A DNA stretch of 64,000 bases from Sweltsa coloradensis (taxonomy: Eukaryota > Arthropoda > Insecta > Plecoptera > Chloroperlidae): positions 434,001 through 498,000 of the forward strand of contig JAMZAV010000029.1 in NCBI GenBank assembly GCA_024449915.1, given 5' to 3'. Positions 21,935 to 34,515 of this stretch are shown here, piece after piece (the stretch's first letter is position 1; each line of letters begins with the position of its first letter). A model generated the notes under the pieces. The model was not told the DNA's origin. It searched no databases and was given only the letters and a program-made list of their open reading frames with translations. The position numbers and the translations under genes are program-made.

Positions 21935-22275
21935 GACCTTTTGTCATTGAAAAGGCCTAATTTAGACTTGCACAATAGAAATATTCGTAACATAATCAAC
22001 TTCACTTATTCACTTAATGCCTTCAGTCGCTCATGCAAGCACATACAATTTATATCTACACTTTACCCACTCACTCGCACAATCATACACTCAAACATAC
22101 AAACAACACCATACACAAACATTCATGTTTATGTAATTTTTATAGTCATCTTTATGTCAGTAATTTTATATTTTGTATTGTATTTCTGCATTATGTATTG
22201 TTTTGTTATGGTTTGGTAAATTGCACTTGTGGTACATTTATCCTGTTGAAATGTGTCCACAAATAAATAAATACA
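21935..22275 (+). mobile_element. 3' untranslated end of a LINE, family T2 (copy 1)
   Basis: It shares a long ordered set of words with 48540-48860: CACAATAGAAATATTCRT, AATCAACTTCACT, CACAATCATACACTCAAACA, ACATACAACACCA-like sequence, GTTATGKTTTGGTAAATTGC, and a CACAAATAAAYAAATA tail. Two dispersed copies with a common 3' end and simple tail indicate a retrotransposon 3' UTR. No reverse transcriptase is left upstream. Confidence 0.7.
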
Positions 22276-22299
22276 ATACATAATATAAATACATTTTTT

Positions 22300-22565
22300 C
22301 GAATTAAGAGTCTACCCACTCAGTCTCATAACTGATAACTTTAACTTTAAATCAGACCAAGCGGAACCCTGTATGCACAGACACCATTGACGAGCAAACA
22401 ATGACCAACTTGAGACCGGATTTAAGTAAGAAAACATCGATCAATCAAGCTGGACACGATAACACCCGCGGACAGTGCCAGAATCAACAAGGTTTTATTA
22501 GTAATAACCTTATAATTTATTACGTGCGTCGTTGCTAGGGCAAGTCCAAACTATTTCCCAATGTG
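22300..22565 (-). mobile_element. SINE family A, diverged copy (A5)
   Basis: The plus strand reads AGAGTCTACCCACTCAGT, CTTTAAATCAGACCAAGCGG, GCCAGAATCAACAAGG and CGTCGTTGCTAGGGC. These are the reverse complement of the SINE A body from its 3' end inwards. The head is absent. Confidence 0.65.
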
Positions 22566-23560
22566 CATTTTTAGATGTAGAACATAACGTCAGAATCATT
22601 GTGGAAGTGTTATTAATTGCATATACGTACTTGGGTGACGTCACTTTCCCCCGGAGTATAAGCCTTAGTCTGGCTTGTACTAAACGCGTGTTTGTTTAAA
22701 CTGTAATAATACCCTAGCCACAGCGGGTACTTATTTGTTTTATTTAATATCTGAATTAATATTTGTTCAAGACCCGTTCGCCAACTGCGACCATAATAAG
22801 GCGATGGGAATTTAGTAGCACTGGAGATTACCAAGGGTCATTTGTTGAAAGGGTTGTGTTTTTTAATAATTACTATAGATCACATGAAAGTGTTATTGTT
22901 GCAACCGCCTTCGAGTTGACATTACTAAATTCTTTTTGTTACTCGGAACTATTTTTATTTTATCCCAAAAGTCCAGCATATTTGGAGTCAAGACTTAAAT
23001 CGTTTGAATTTTAAATTTCTATTTTTGTTCAAATCGTGATAGATTTATTTCTTGAAAATTAATGTTTTCCAAGTATTCAAGAACTGCTACTCATATGATA
23101 TTTAACATGCGCAAAAATTGAATGTTAATTATGAACATAATTTTTTAAAAACAATATCACAATTTAGGAGGGAACTTTTTGGCTACTCTATTGTGAAAGG
23201 TATCTGTAGACAATGCAAATTCCAATTGGAATGTATAATTTTGTACATATTTTTAAGAAAATGATCACATAATTTGGGTGAAGCTTTAATTTTGGCATAA
23301 CCTCTATTTGTCCGTCCTAAAGATATTACCTGTGCAAAATAATTTCCATTGCATGAGAAAAGTTTTCATGATTTTTTTAAAAATTACATCACATTTTAAC
23401 CCCCTTTTGGTGCATCCGGGGTAATTTTGCGGTATAATGCCCGACACCAAGAAGGGGGTCAAAATTTTTTGTTCCATAATACATAACTCCATAATTCCGA
23501 AAGTTAACGTCTGAGCAACAGTTTTCAAATAGTTTTGTTTCAAACATTACCTCAACTTGA
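22566..23560. other. Gene-free stretch
   Basis: Short frames at 22613-22834 (minus) and 22763-23014 (plus) overlap and have no motif. The part at about 23160-23545 reads like a non-coding transposon relic but no second copy was found in the window. Confidence 0.4.
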
Positions 23561-23564
23561 GCCG

Positions 23565-23927
23565 ATGTGTTATTTGGGCTTTACGCATCACTTTTAATCT
23601 GTGGTAGTGAATGGGAGACTACAGTAAGGATGGTCAAATTGACTTGATACCCAGCAATAAACCGTCCACATATTCCGTAGAGCGTTGCAAGGCTAGCAAT
23701 CTGTATACTATAACGTACTCCCTCGTCAACATTACCCCAAACGACAGATAGAAGATATTGGGGCTTTACGCCATATATGCGATGGGAGTGAAGGTGGAAA
23801 CAGAAGATGGACCCTCACATGGACTTGAACCCAGCTGAGCTTCCCACACTTTTGGGACAGAATGGATTGCATAGGGATAAGAGAGAGCCCTGGCTATACT
23901 AACCGACCAACCCATCCGGTTATTACT
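23565..23927 (-). mobile_element. Probable tRNA-derived SINE
   Basis: On the minus strand the head at about 23927-23815 has GGTCGGTTAGTATAGCC as an A-box-like region and GGGTTCAAGTCC as B box. GGGCTTTACGC follows in the body and recurs near 23576. Gene context is lacking and the acceptor stem does not close, so this is a SINE-like relic, not a tRNA gene. Confidence 0.4.
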
Positions 23928-24640
23928 ACAGCCAGAAACAAAAGGAGAACTCACAATGATGCTGTGACATTTCAGAAGGGCTCGGATAACAATGAGGAGT
24001 TGTTAATTCACACATGTAGAGAAAAATTGAGATGGCGTTTTCTACTGACGATTTTAATACTTAGTGCTGACCTTAAACTGGGGAATTAGATTGATTGTAA
24101 GGTGATGTCATTGCACATTTGTTTACTGATTCTAAAGACATAAACGTAGAACAAACTAAGACAAACATTGTTAATAACTGTTTTTTAAGTTTTTCCGTAT
24201 TTTCGTTCGGCTCCATTCATTCTTCACTACTGCGCAGTTTTCAATTCACACACATGATCAAACATTAATATATAAATAATGTTGCAAAATAATATTAAAT
24301 GTACCATCATAACTTAAATCTGTTTATGTATGTTGCTTACATGTTCCGGCTTGAAATTTATTGTTCATTTTAAAAAAACTTTTACACGATCTTTTGAATA
24401 AAATAAGTATAGGAGTTGTATATAGTGTTGGTGTATCGGTAGTGTAAATGCATCAGTTAAGTGTAAATATGACCTCGATCCGGTAGCATTATTATTATGT
24501 GACAGGTTTTGAAATTAAACTTTTAATTGGGATTTATTAGAAAAGGTTAAATTAAATGTTATATACACGGCCATTTGAAAAAATAGTTATAAACTATTTT
24601 GCAATCTTAAAACGTAAAATTAATTAGTATTCTATTATCA
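23928..24640. other. Gene-free AT-rich stretch
   Basis: No feature was identified before the pyrimidine-rich tract that precedes 24664. Confidence 0.45.
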
Positions 24641-24663
24641 TGATGTTTTTGTTTTTGTTTCAG

Positions 24664-24741
24664 ACTGCAGCTAGAAGCGTGGCCTACTTTCGTCTATCGA
24701 CTTCAAAGGAACATCAAAACGTGAAAACACAAATAAATTAA
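24664..24741 (+). CDS. Candidate terminal exon (product unknown)
   Basis: GATGTTTTTGTTTTTGTTTCAG ends at 24663 and is a textbook splice acceptor with a long pyrimidine tract. The following sequence stays open in two frames. One gives 25 residues beginning TAARSVAYFRLSTSK before TAA at 24739-24741. The other gives LQLEAWPTFVYRLQRNIKT before a stop at 24723. AATAAA lies at 24732-24737, and a GT-rich stretch (TTTTGTGTGTATTC near 24788) follows, as at many poly(A) sites. No protein family is recognised. Downstream sequence is of poor quality, so an exon that is longer or non-coding cannot be excluded. Confidence 0.3.
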   Translation, partial: TAARSVAYFRLSTSKEHQNVKTQIN

Positions 24742-24839
24742 TATCCGGTGCTTTTTGTGTAAAGTACACTATACTATAAAGTACATCTTTTGTGTGTATT
24801 CTTTGCGAGTGATTAAAGGGGGTTTATTCATAAGTTCTT

Positions 24840-27800
24840 CAAGTACAAGGTTTTCTTTTTTTTTTTTATTTGGCAACTGAAAAAGTTTTCTCGTTTCCAC
24901 AAAAATTTAAGAAATGCGGAAGCCATTATGAAATATTTTTTCATCGCATTTTCCCCAAAAAAAACTTTTTTAAAAGTTTTAAAATCTAACTTCTCACTGT
25001 CCGATTTTTAATTTTAAAAGACAAGAAGCTGTTTATACAAATTTCCCCTTTGCAGACTTTTAATTTTTAGTTGTTTTTAAAAGAACAAAAATAACAAAAT
25101 TTTAACTTTTTATTTTTGACAACCGTCAAGTGGCTACACAGTGTTAACTTTTTTAATCTCCAGTGAATTTTCACAAACCCTTTCAAAAGTGAGTAGTCGA
25201 ACAAAATCTTTGTTAAGTCTGAATTCGTGTGCGGTGATTTTTTTTAAACATGCTGAAAAGTGAAATTTTTTGGTCGTCTGAATTTCCTTGCTTTTTAAAA
25301 ATTTGAATATAGCTTTTTAAAATAAAAAAATAAGTGTTTCTTTTAATTTTCTTTGTAAAGTAACTAAAATTGTGCGGACAGTTGTTTTAAAATTTTAAAT
25401 TAATCTTTACGCTTAATTGGAAATCAATTTAAGTAACTACATCGAACGAGAGAACGGAAAATTACTTAAAAGCCAGTGCAAAAATTATATTAAGAGATCG
25501 TGTAACATTTAGTGTAAAGTTCGAACAAATTTATTTGAAGGATTAAAACGACTGAATTATAAAAGTGAAAATTTTTGATCAAAATTATTATTGAATTCTA
25601 TAAGATTAATTAATTCGTGTTAAATTTTTTTTAAAATCCAATTTCAACAGCCCCAATTTTCAATAAATAATTAGCAGTGTCAAAGCTATATTTTTTTTTA
25701 AAGTGTATAAGGGTTCCGGGGTTTGTGTCAAAAGAAAAGTTCACAAGTTCAACTATCACAATTGAACCCCCTCTAGAACTGTTCTGAGTATTTTGGTAAA
25801 CGTGTCCAGCCCCCCACGACGCCACGTTTTTCCCACCGCAAAGACAAGAACTGCCCCCCTGCGAACTCCTTAAACAAAAAAAGGCGAGAACGGAACCTGC
25901 TGCCCACCTGTTCCCCAAAAAAAAGCAAACATGGTGAAAAAAGGCACTATCGAGAAAAATCCCTTTTTCGTCGTCGCGATTTTTGTTATCTCATTGTCAT
26001 GACGTCAGTAGCGGAAAAGGGAAGATACATTTTTTTTTAATTTCAGCATAAATTTTTTAGCTTTCCCTCAAAAAATTTTTGGAAATTTTAAATCGATTAA
26101 AAAACAAAAACTTGGCAACAAGGAAATCTAGTTTCATAAACTGTATTTGAAAAATTTGATGAAACATTCTATGTTTGGGTACTTTTTTAAATCTACAAAA
26201 AGGGAGCCTTAAAAAATGCAGCTCTATTTACCCAATCACCCTGCACAATCTCAAATTTTGTTTTTTACAGGATTAAAATAAATAGTTTTTAAAATGCAGT
26301 TTCCTGCAAAAAAAAAAATTTATCTCATTATCTGTGTATACATTTAATACCTGGTTGTACGACTACAAGGTTTTTGTGAAACTACAAAACAAATTTTTAG
26401 AAGAATATAAACCGTCGTCTTTTAAAAGCTCAGCAAAATTTACAGTTTATAACATTATGGGATCGTTTTAAAACAAAAAAATAGCGCTTGTTATGAATTA
26501 AAAATTTAAAATAGTTTTCCCATCCGAAATTGAAATTTTTAGAGTATATTTTTGGCATTTATTATTTTTTCTTTTACAACATGTGCAGTACAGCCCCCAT
26601 AGTTTCCAAGAACAATTTAAAATTTAAAAAAATACTATTTAAACAATACAAATTTCGACATATAAAATATACGAGTAAAAAATAATAAAAAAAAATAAAT
26701 TTAAATAAAATAGTCGAAAATCAAAAAAAAATATTTAAAAAACTATTTTTTTTAAAAAAAAAATAACTAAATTACCAGCAAACCAAAATTTCAATTTCTT
26801 CAAAATGCGTGAATAATAGGGGGCACTGTGCATTACACTCCCCGTGACACATGTAGAAACATTTTTCTGCGAGTTTTTGCATGAAAACTGTTTAAAACCC
26901 CACAGAATTTCTCTCAGTTAACCCTTTTGATATTTTTCATTCAATTAAAAACCCCCCAAGGTCCAACCCCGAAAGAGCTCTCATTTACACCCGACTACAC
27001 CCTGTCTTGCTAATCCCCCGATGCCTTAATGCACCCAACTTGTGAATAAATCCCCGGCTGTCAGTGGGAAAAGCCTATTATTATTATTTAATACTGTTTT
27101 GAGCGAGGTTTTGATCCATTCATTTGCATGTCGATTATTTTTGCTAAGAGTGTCGACAAAGTAGGGTTTGAAATAAGTTAAACAAAAACGTCGGTACAGT
27201 TTTTAATTAATTGTGCCCGCATTAGAGGTTGTAGGATCCGTTCATAATGGAACTTGAGAAGAAAGGTTTTGTAGTCGTAAGAAAGTGGGGAACTTTTTGG
27301 GCATCTTGGAATTTTAAAATTAGGGAAATAAGACGAGGGGAAAATGTTTGCGTTATCGTTCATTTTTTTGGGGATAAAAAAAAACCTTTTCCCGCCCTTT
27401 ACCCCAACAAACAAATACCCCCAATTTTCCAAACCCCCCCATACAACAAACCCCATAAAACTAAAAATAATTTTTCATTAATTTTAATATACAAAAAAAT
27501 TTTAAAAAAGACAACACCCAAAAAAAACTCGCCTGGTCTTAAAAACCCTTTTCCCCGACACCCCAAAACCCCCTTTAAAAAACCCCCCCCCTTCAAAAAA
27601 AACAAAACCCCCCCCAAAAATTTCCCCCCCTCAAAAAATTTTTAATTACCCCTTTAACAACCCCCCGAGAAAACCCCTTTTTTACAAAAAAAAAATTTTT
27701 TTTTTTTTCAAATTTTTTTACAAAAAAAACCCCCCCCACCTGGGCCCCCCCCGCCCCCCCAAAATTTTTCCCTTAAAAAAACCCCCCCTCCAAAGAAAAC

Positions 27801-28440
27801 CCTTAAACCCCCCATTTTTTTTCAAGGGGGCCCCCTCCCCCAAAAAAAAAACCCCCCCCCTTTCCCCCCCCCCCAAAAAATTTGGGTTAAAATTTGAAAA
27901 TTTTGTTTGTAAGCATTAGTTTTTTATTTTGTTAAAAATTTTTGCATTCATTATTAAAAATTTTAAAATGTTTTATTATAACAAGGAAACAAATAAAAAG
28001 AAGAATCTGCCCCCAAGAAATTCTCTTTTTGGAATCTTTTAAACAATTGTCCACTTTCAAAAACGCGTTGTTTCATTTTAAATTACATATAAATAAACAC
28101 AAATAATTTTTAATAAAAACATTAAAACGAAAACAATCTACGAAAATTTTTTTTTTGTAAAAAAAACCCTTTTAAAATTTTAAATTCTTTCCATTTTTAA
28201 TCACGGAGAAGGATTTCACAAACAGAACCCCAAATTAAAAACCCTTTGTACCCGGTTTTCCCCCAATTGGGGGAAATTTATTGATTTTGGTGGTCTTTTT
28301 CGCAGCCCTAAATATATATCAAAAAAAAATTTAATTTTGGGGTTTATAATACACTGTAAATCCTAAAGTCAAAATCAGATTTGCGATATTTAACATTTTT
28401 AAAAAAAAGTAAAAGATGAAGACTAACCATTTCAATAGAT
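24840..28440. other. Homopolymer-inflated stretch, probably poor consensus
   Basis: Runs of A, T, C and G are far longer and more frequent than elsewhere. The extreme is 27360-27890, where the sequence is almost only stacked A, C and T runs. Frames here (for example 27247-27645 plus, 27178-27456 minus) are low-complexity products and not genes. A short ATG frame at 25931-26002 with a purine at -3 encodes MVKKGTIEKNPFFVVAIF and a few more hydrophobic residues. It could be the start of a membrane or secreted protein but cannot be trusted in such sequence. Confidence 0.55.
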
Positions 28441-28509
28441 TCAAATCAAAAAAAAAAATTGATTTTATTAGGGGGCGCGACATAGGGGCCTTATAGTAGG
28501 CGGAAAGCC

Positions 28510-30995
28510 TAACAATTAGGGTTTTGTGGTAGAGGGTCTGAATTTTTGATTGTATACTCAGAACAATATTAAAGGGGGGGAAAAAAAAAATTGCCTCGAG
28601 GAGCCCTGAAAAAAACCATCCGGTTAAGGGGGTGGAAGGGGGGGAAAAAATGGGGATTTTTTTAAATATTTAAAAAATTTAAAAATCAAATAAATTTGAT
28701 CCTAAGATTACAAAATTATTACATTTTTGTAGATAAAAGTCCAAAATTTTTAAAAAAAAAAATTATATCACCATAATTTTATATCAACCGATTTTGCACC
28801 CTTTTTTTTTTTCACAAATTTTCCCACGTGCTGGGGGATTAGCCTCCGTTACGGGTTAAGTGATAGGGCCGTGAATTTTGTCTAAAAATTAGAAAAATGA
28901 TCTCAAAAAATTGGCCCCAGGAGCCCCCAAAAAAGTTTTCTTAAAGGGGAAAGGGGGGGTGTATTAAAGGGGGGGATAAAATAAATAAAGAAATCCGTAT
29001 TCAAAATTTCATTTAGAACCCATATTAAATGGTATTGTAGTTTAAAGGTCTAAACTTTAATTTTAAAAAAAATAAAATTTCACCAATATGTAAATCTGAT
29101 CAGATTAAGCCCCTTTCCCATTTTCATAAATTTCCTCAATTTTTACGAAAGGTATCGTGCGACCACTTTTTTGTCACAAATTCTCCTAATTTTACAAATT
29201 AAGACGAAAAAAATTTTTTGTGATGTTTTGGGTACTTTTTTACTCAATGGATTTTGACCCCATTTAAAAATTCACTCAATTTTAACGAAAGTGTACGTGG
29301 CCCCACTCGTTTTGTTAAAAAATTATGCCAAATAATAAAAAAAAAGGATAAAAACAAGTTTTTAAACCCTTTGGGTACAGTTCCCCAAATGGACTTTGCC
29401 CCCCTTTTTAAAAGTTTACTCAATATTAACGAAGTCTATCATGTGATGACTCGTTTGCCAAAATTTATCCTAATAATACAAATTTGGGAAGAAAAAAAAA
29501 AAAAAGATTTTGTATACTTTGGACATTTCATGAATGGACTATGTTAGGTTATGTTCTAAATGGGCTTTTTTTACACTTTTTATTAGAAAAAGGTCAAAAC
29601 TTGGTGAAAATGTCCCCAAAGGGTGTTAAAATCTTATTTTCGTCCTAATTAGTAATATAAGGATAATTTTGAACAAAAACGAGTATACAAGATATATTTT
29701 CTTTAATTTGAAAATTTTGTGAAAATAGCATCAAAGTCCATCAGTGAAAATGTACAAATTTTATGACAAAACCTAATTGTATTATAGGATATTTTAAAAA
29801 AAAACGAGTCATCACATGAAGATTTCGTAAATATTGAGTAGATTTTTGAAAAGGGGTCAAAGCCTTTGAGTGAAAACGTACTAAGGTGTTAAAAAACTTT
29901 TTATCCTTTTCTTATTTTTGGGAAAAATTTGAACAAAACGACCCGGTCACATGATACACTTCGTTAAAATTGAGTAAATTTGTTAAAATAGCATAAAGGG
30001 CCTTTCAGTGAAAAGTCCCAAGGTATGAAAATCTTATTTTGTCCTAATTCTTTTATAAGGAAAATTTTGAGAAAAAAACGAGCATACATGATAGACTTTC
30101 TTTTAAAGAGTAAACTTTTGAAAAGGGGGTCAAAGTCCATTAAGTGAAATGTACCTAAGGTTTTAAAAAACTTTTTTTTATCCTTTTTCTTTTTGGGCAA
30201 ATTTTTTGAAAAAAACGAGTGGTACACGTACCTTTCTTTAAAAAATTGAGTGTATTTGTTAAAAGGGGATAAAAGTCCATTGAGTAAAAATGTACCCAAA
30301 GCAAAAAAAAATTTTGTTTTCATCCAATTCGTAAATTTGGAGAAATTTAACAAAAAGAGTGGTCGCACGATAATTTGTAATATTTAGGAAATTTTTGAAA
30401 ATGGGAAAAGGGGGCTTTTAATTTATCAGATTTACATATATGGGAAAATTTTTTTTTTTTTAAATTTTAAAAATTTTTGAACCCTTTAATCTACAATACA
30501 CATTTAAAAGGCGTTTTAATGTAAATTTTAATACGGATTTTTTTTTGTTTTTTAACCCCTTTAAGTACACCCCCCCTTTTCCTATAAGAAGCAACTTTTT
30601 TGAGGGCTCCTCGGGCCAATTTTTTTTAGATCATTTTTCTAAAGTTTTTGACAAAAATTTACGGCCCTACATTAACCCGTAACTGGTAGGGTAATCCCCA
30701 GCACAGGGGTAAATTGTGAAAAAAAGAAAAAGGGTGGGAAAAAAACTGGTAGATATACATAATGGTGATATATATTTTTTTATTAAAATTTTGGGGGTTT
30801 TATCTACAAAAAGAATAATTTTGTAATCTTAGGATCAAATTTGTTTGTTTTGGGAATTTTGAATATTTTAAAAATGCATTTTTTTTACCCCTTCCACCCC
30901 CCCTTTCCCGGGGGATTTTTTCATGATCCTCGAGGCAATTTTTTGTAAAATTGTTCGGTATACAATCCAAAATTCAGCATTTTCACAAAAACCCC
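28510..30995. repeat. Large inverted repeat (~2.5 kb) built of ~140-bp tandem units
   Basis: The outer left arm (GATTGTATACTCAGAACAAT near 28548; TTGCCTCGAGGAGCCCTGA near 28590) is matched in reverse at about 30916-30965. The next segment (CCTAAGATTACAAAATTATT near 28701) is matched near 30815, and (GTATCGTGCGACCAC near 29152) near 30360. The core is made of head-to-tail units with (T/G)CAAAGTCCAT..GTGAAAATGTAC. They are in one orientation near 29246, 29390 and 29532, and in the other near 29738, 29857, 30001, 30136 and 30277. The centre is near 29.75 kb. Arms differ by many homopolymer indels. Confidence 0.65.
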
Positions 30996-31059
30996 CAATT
31001 TTTTCTTTTATTTTCCTTTAATCCCTTGGGCATTATAGGTTTGCACAAAAATTTTTTTT

Positions 31060-33640
31060 AATTGTTTTCTATAGACAATTTATGATAAAGTGATTTAACA
31101 AGTGTCTTCATTATTATTTTTAAGCACCATGTTACACTTCATACATATGTGAATAAAAATGTCTCGAGAAATTTTAATCCTGTTTTTAAAAAGTGTTGTT
31201 GTTTTCCCAATTTATGAAGAGGAATTGAATGCATACGATGACGTTTTAAAATATTCTCTTGCCCCCTTCGCCCCTTTCTTTTTTGATTTCATCCATGTCC
31301 TTTATAACATATCTTGAGTCCCCAGACGAGCTTTAAAAAATTTTAACTCTAGAAAGTTTTCTTTTATGTTAAAAAAAGTTCTCAGCATTATTTTTCTCCG
31401 AACTTTAAATTTCCATATTTGAGAACTTTGTTCAAGTCCTTAGCTTTCAAATAAAAAAGTTTTTGACGAAGTTTTAGTTAGTTATTCGGCGTATCCAACT
31501 TTAATTAACGGACATGACGTACCAATTTATTTAAACCCCCCAAAAAAAACGATTAATTATTTTTTGTCAGTTATCTGAAAAGCAAGCTTATTTAAACCCG
31601 ACAAAAATGGCAGGAATGTTGTTTTGTACCCAACCCAATTTTAAGAAGACGGAATTTTATGTTTTAATTTTGCCATTAGAAGGTTATTGAAAATACCCAA
31701 ATATTGCATTTATTTTATATATTTAAAAGAACATGTAAAAGTCCAAAAATTGGTTTTCATTACATAACCTAACTGTTCCAATGATATCAGGATTTATTAA
31801 TTTGTAAGTTATTATGTGCATAGACATAATATGTCCCTGTAATCAGTGATTTTTAAATGCCCTGGGGATTCTACAAAATATGTAACACTAGGGCTTAGCT
31901 CATTACTTTGAATTTCTAGAGATACGAATTCCGAAATTTCAACCTGCAAATCCATGATAATTTAAATTATCTAAAATAAAAAAGTTCTGTCACTGAAATA
32001 TAATTACGTATAAAATGCGTTGTTCGAGAAAAAACTTTTAATCAATTTAACAAAGCAGCAGTGGTAGTGAATTGAAGGGATATTGTTAATGAAAATGCAA
32101 TGTTCTATATCAAAGTCAACCAAATCTATTAGCATATAAACACATCATGGTTTAAAATATTGTTTCTTGGCATTTTTTTTAAACTGTTAAGAACATTCTG
32201 GATTACCTTTAAAAAATGAGAAATATGTACATTAATCTTCTGTTCCGTCCGTACTAGAATGAAATATTGATGCCATGAATAACAAGAGATTTTTCTTAGA
32301 GACTGCCTCCTTTTCCAGAATATTTCAAGACGTACTTTCTAAGATAAGTTGGACCAGAAATAGGATAAGAAAATGATGCTGAAGATATGTTGGCCTTAAA
32401 ACCAATATCCAAATAACCTAGGAATGTTTATTAGAACAAGTAGGCCCCTACCCATACTCATTTTGGAATGTTATAGACAACACTATCTAATACTACAATA
32501 CTATTTAAAACTCTTAGTAGATGGCCAAAACCAAAAACCTAAACAAGTATTTTGTTTTGTATATATATGTAACAATTTGTCAAAAAATGTGGTTGTGGTT
32601 TTAAAATAATCCGATACATTCGATTATTACTGTTAGGCCTATGAAAATGGCAATGGTCGATTGAGACCGAAAACAACTGCAGTATAACTCTTTTTTGTTT
32701 AATAATTGCAAAAAACAAATATATGGTGCTTAGTTAAACATGGTCTGATCGTGTAATTGATTAAGCACAAACAGCCAGGAAGGTTGAATGGGTTAGGTTT
32801 TGCCTCCGAATTGAAGTGGGGATTATAGTGGGTTGTGGTTATCTGCGACACCCCTATCTCTGTATTCCTGCACTAGGTCAGTATGCACACGACCACTTTG
32901 CATCTTCATCTACTTTGCTCCTCCCTTTGCACCCTGATATGCTCAGCATCACAAGATCATACCTTACAATAGGATGACGGCTGACTGCAATGCATATATG
33001 TATAGTAAGTAGGTATACTATTATAACCCAAAGCTATTCAGCCAGGTCGCAATCTGAAGCTGAAAACTTTATTCCACTGGAGCAAGGGTAATACCTACCA
33101 TATGCTGTGTCCTCACATAACACTTTATCTTGGAATACTATAAAGAAAGTATATAATATAAAGAGGAAAATTTAAAGGTGTTCTCACAATCAGTATAATA
33201 TGTACACAAAAGATAGTTCTCAGATTTATGACATTTTTTAAAAAAATAAGCATTTTGTTTCTTATCAACTGTATTTTATTGTAGGAAGGAAATGAGTTAC
33301 ATTTTACAAATAAAATCTTATTTTGAAATTAAAGAATATTTACAAAGACGAAAGAGATTCTAGAAAATCACGAGACCTACGACGAGGACGAATGATGTAA
33401 GTTGGCTCATAAATTACGAATCAATCAAGGGGAATTAGTGCTACCGTAATACATTTCTTTTAACGTCAAATACATTTTCTCCCAGGCAAGATCGACTATC
33501 AAACTTAATACTTAATTTTTTGTTAATACTTAACAATCAACCAGCTCGAAATACGGATATTTAAAATGGCAAACGGTGAGTTGTGTTAGATGGGTTAAAG
33601 TAATCTAAAAGTGGACGACAAATTATAAATTCTCTGTTAA
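31060..33640. other. Gene-free stretch
   Basis: Sequence quality looks normal again from about 31.1 kb. No gene, repeat or RNA was recognised; short frames such as 32424-32609 are unremarkable. Confidence 0.45.
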
Positions 33641-33839
33641 CGTTGGATGGTGTTGTTGGGATGTATGCCAATATCGTTTGACTCAACTGTGATACAACGA
33701 GATTCGAACTCAAGTCTCCCAGGTTACTAATTATCTGTTAAAGTAGATTATCTGTAGTAATATTATGTATATATTGTTATTATGTATAAATTAGTCACTG
33801 TTAAATTTAATATTTTAAAATAAAAAACTGGTGGTAAGG

Positions 33840-34515
33840 CACATTATGTTATGGGGCTCTTCTCTTGCTACCAGCAATGTAATCCAGGCATATGAAAATT
33901 AATAATGATAATTAATAATTAATTCAAAAATTCAAAATTATAATTTAAGAAACAACAAGCTTATTTGTGAAAGGTCAAATAGTTGCATTTGGACAAAAAT
34001 TCAATTTAATATAGAGGTGTTCGAATTTTCAATAGATTGCCACAAGAAATTAAAAGTATCGGTGACTACACAAAATTTAGAAAGGAATGTTGTAATTATA
34101 ATAAAAAGCAAATTGTTAAGTGTAAACACAAATGAAGTATTGTCCTTCTGGGACATAATGTAAAAATAAGAGGATAGGTACAAAACATACATTTTGTAAG
34201 CCTAGACCAACATAGCGTTAATTTATAGAGATGAGAGTACGTTGTTTAAACATGGTATTGATTTGGTACAATGATTATAAAGCTGAGTGTTTATTTTTTA
34301 AAGTGATGCTTGTGACTGAAAATGTATTTGAAATGTCGTGACTTAAGTGTGTGTTGTAATATTATTAATTGTGGCTGTTAGATTAATGTGTTGTCAACTT
34401 GTATCATTGTATGTATTTGAATATACCATGTATATACCATGATGTACATGTATTGAAAATGAAAATAGCAAATTGTGCTAATGAATAAAATATAACACTA
34501 CTACTACTACTAATT
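33840..34515 (+). pseudogene. CR1/jockey-like LINE relic: reverse transcriptase C-terminus and 3' UTR
   Basis: MLWGSSLATSN is encoded from 33846, matching the ILLWGSS-type segment near the end of the reverse transcriptase of CR1/jockey-like elements. After a frameshift, YRGVRIFNRLPQEIK is encoded from about 34010, followed by SIGDYTKFRKEC and a stop at 34135. That is the typical last segment (V+IFN-LP-EIK---F+) of such proteins. A stop at 34007-34009 and shifts between blocks show it is dead. A 3' UTR-like part ends with ATGAATAAAATATAACACTA and a short CTA repeat at about 34495-34513. Confidence 0.65.

Noticed and set aside
25931..26002. Short ATG frame with a hydrophobic segment, considered as a signal-peptide start
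   Set aside because: It is only 23 codons long, lies in unreliable sequence and has no clear donor after it; mentioned in the entry for that stretch but not called.
27247..27645. 132-codon frame rich in lysine and proline
   Set aside because: It lies in stacked A and C runs that look like consensus errors, so the frame is meaningless.
29964..30368. 134-codon minus-strand frame, the longest in the window
   Set aside because: It crosses the ~140-bp tandem units of the large inverted repeat. The translation repeats the unit (F..LGTF..MDF-like segments) and shows no protein domain.
33640..33740. GAGTTCGAATCTC on the minus strand, resembling a tRNA B box
   Set aside because: No acceptable A box or anticodon arm was found at the right distance.
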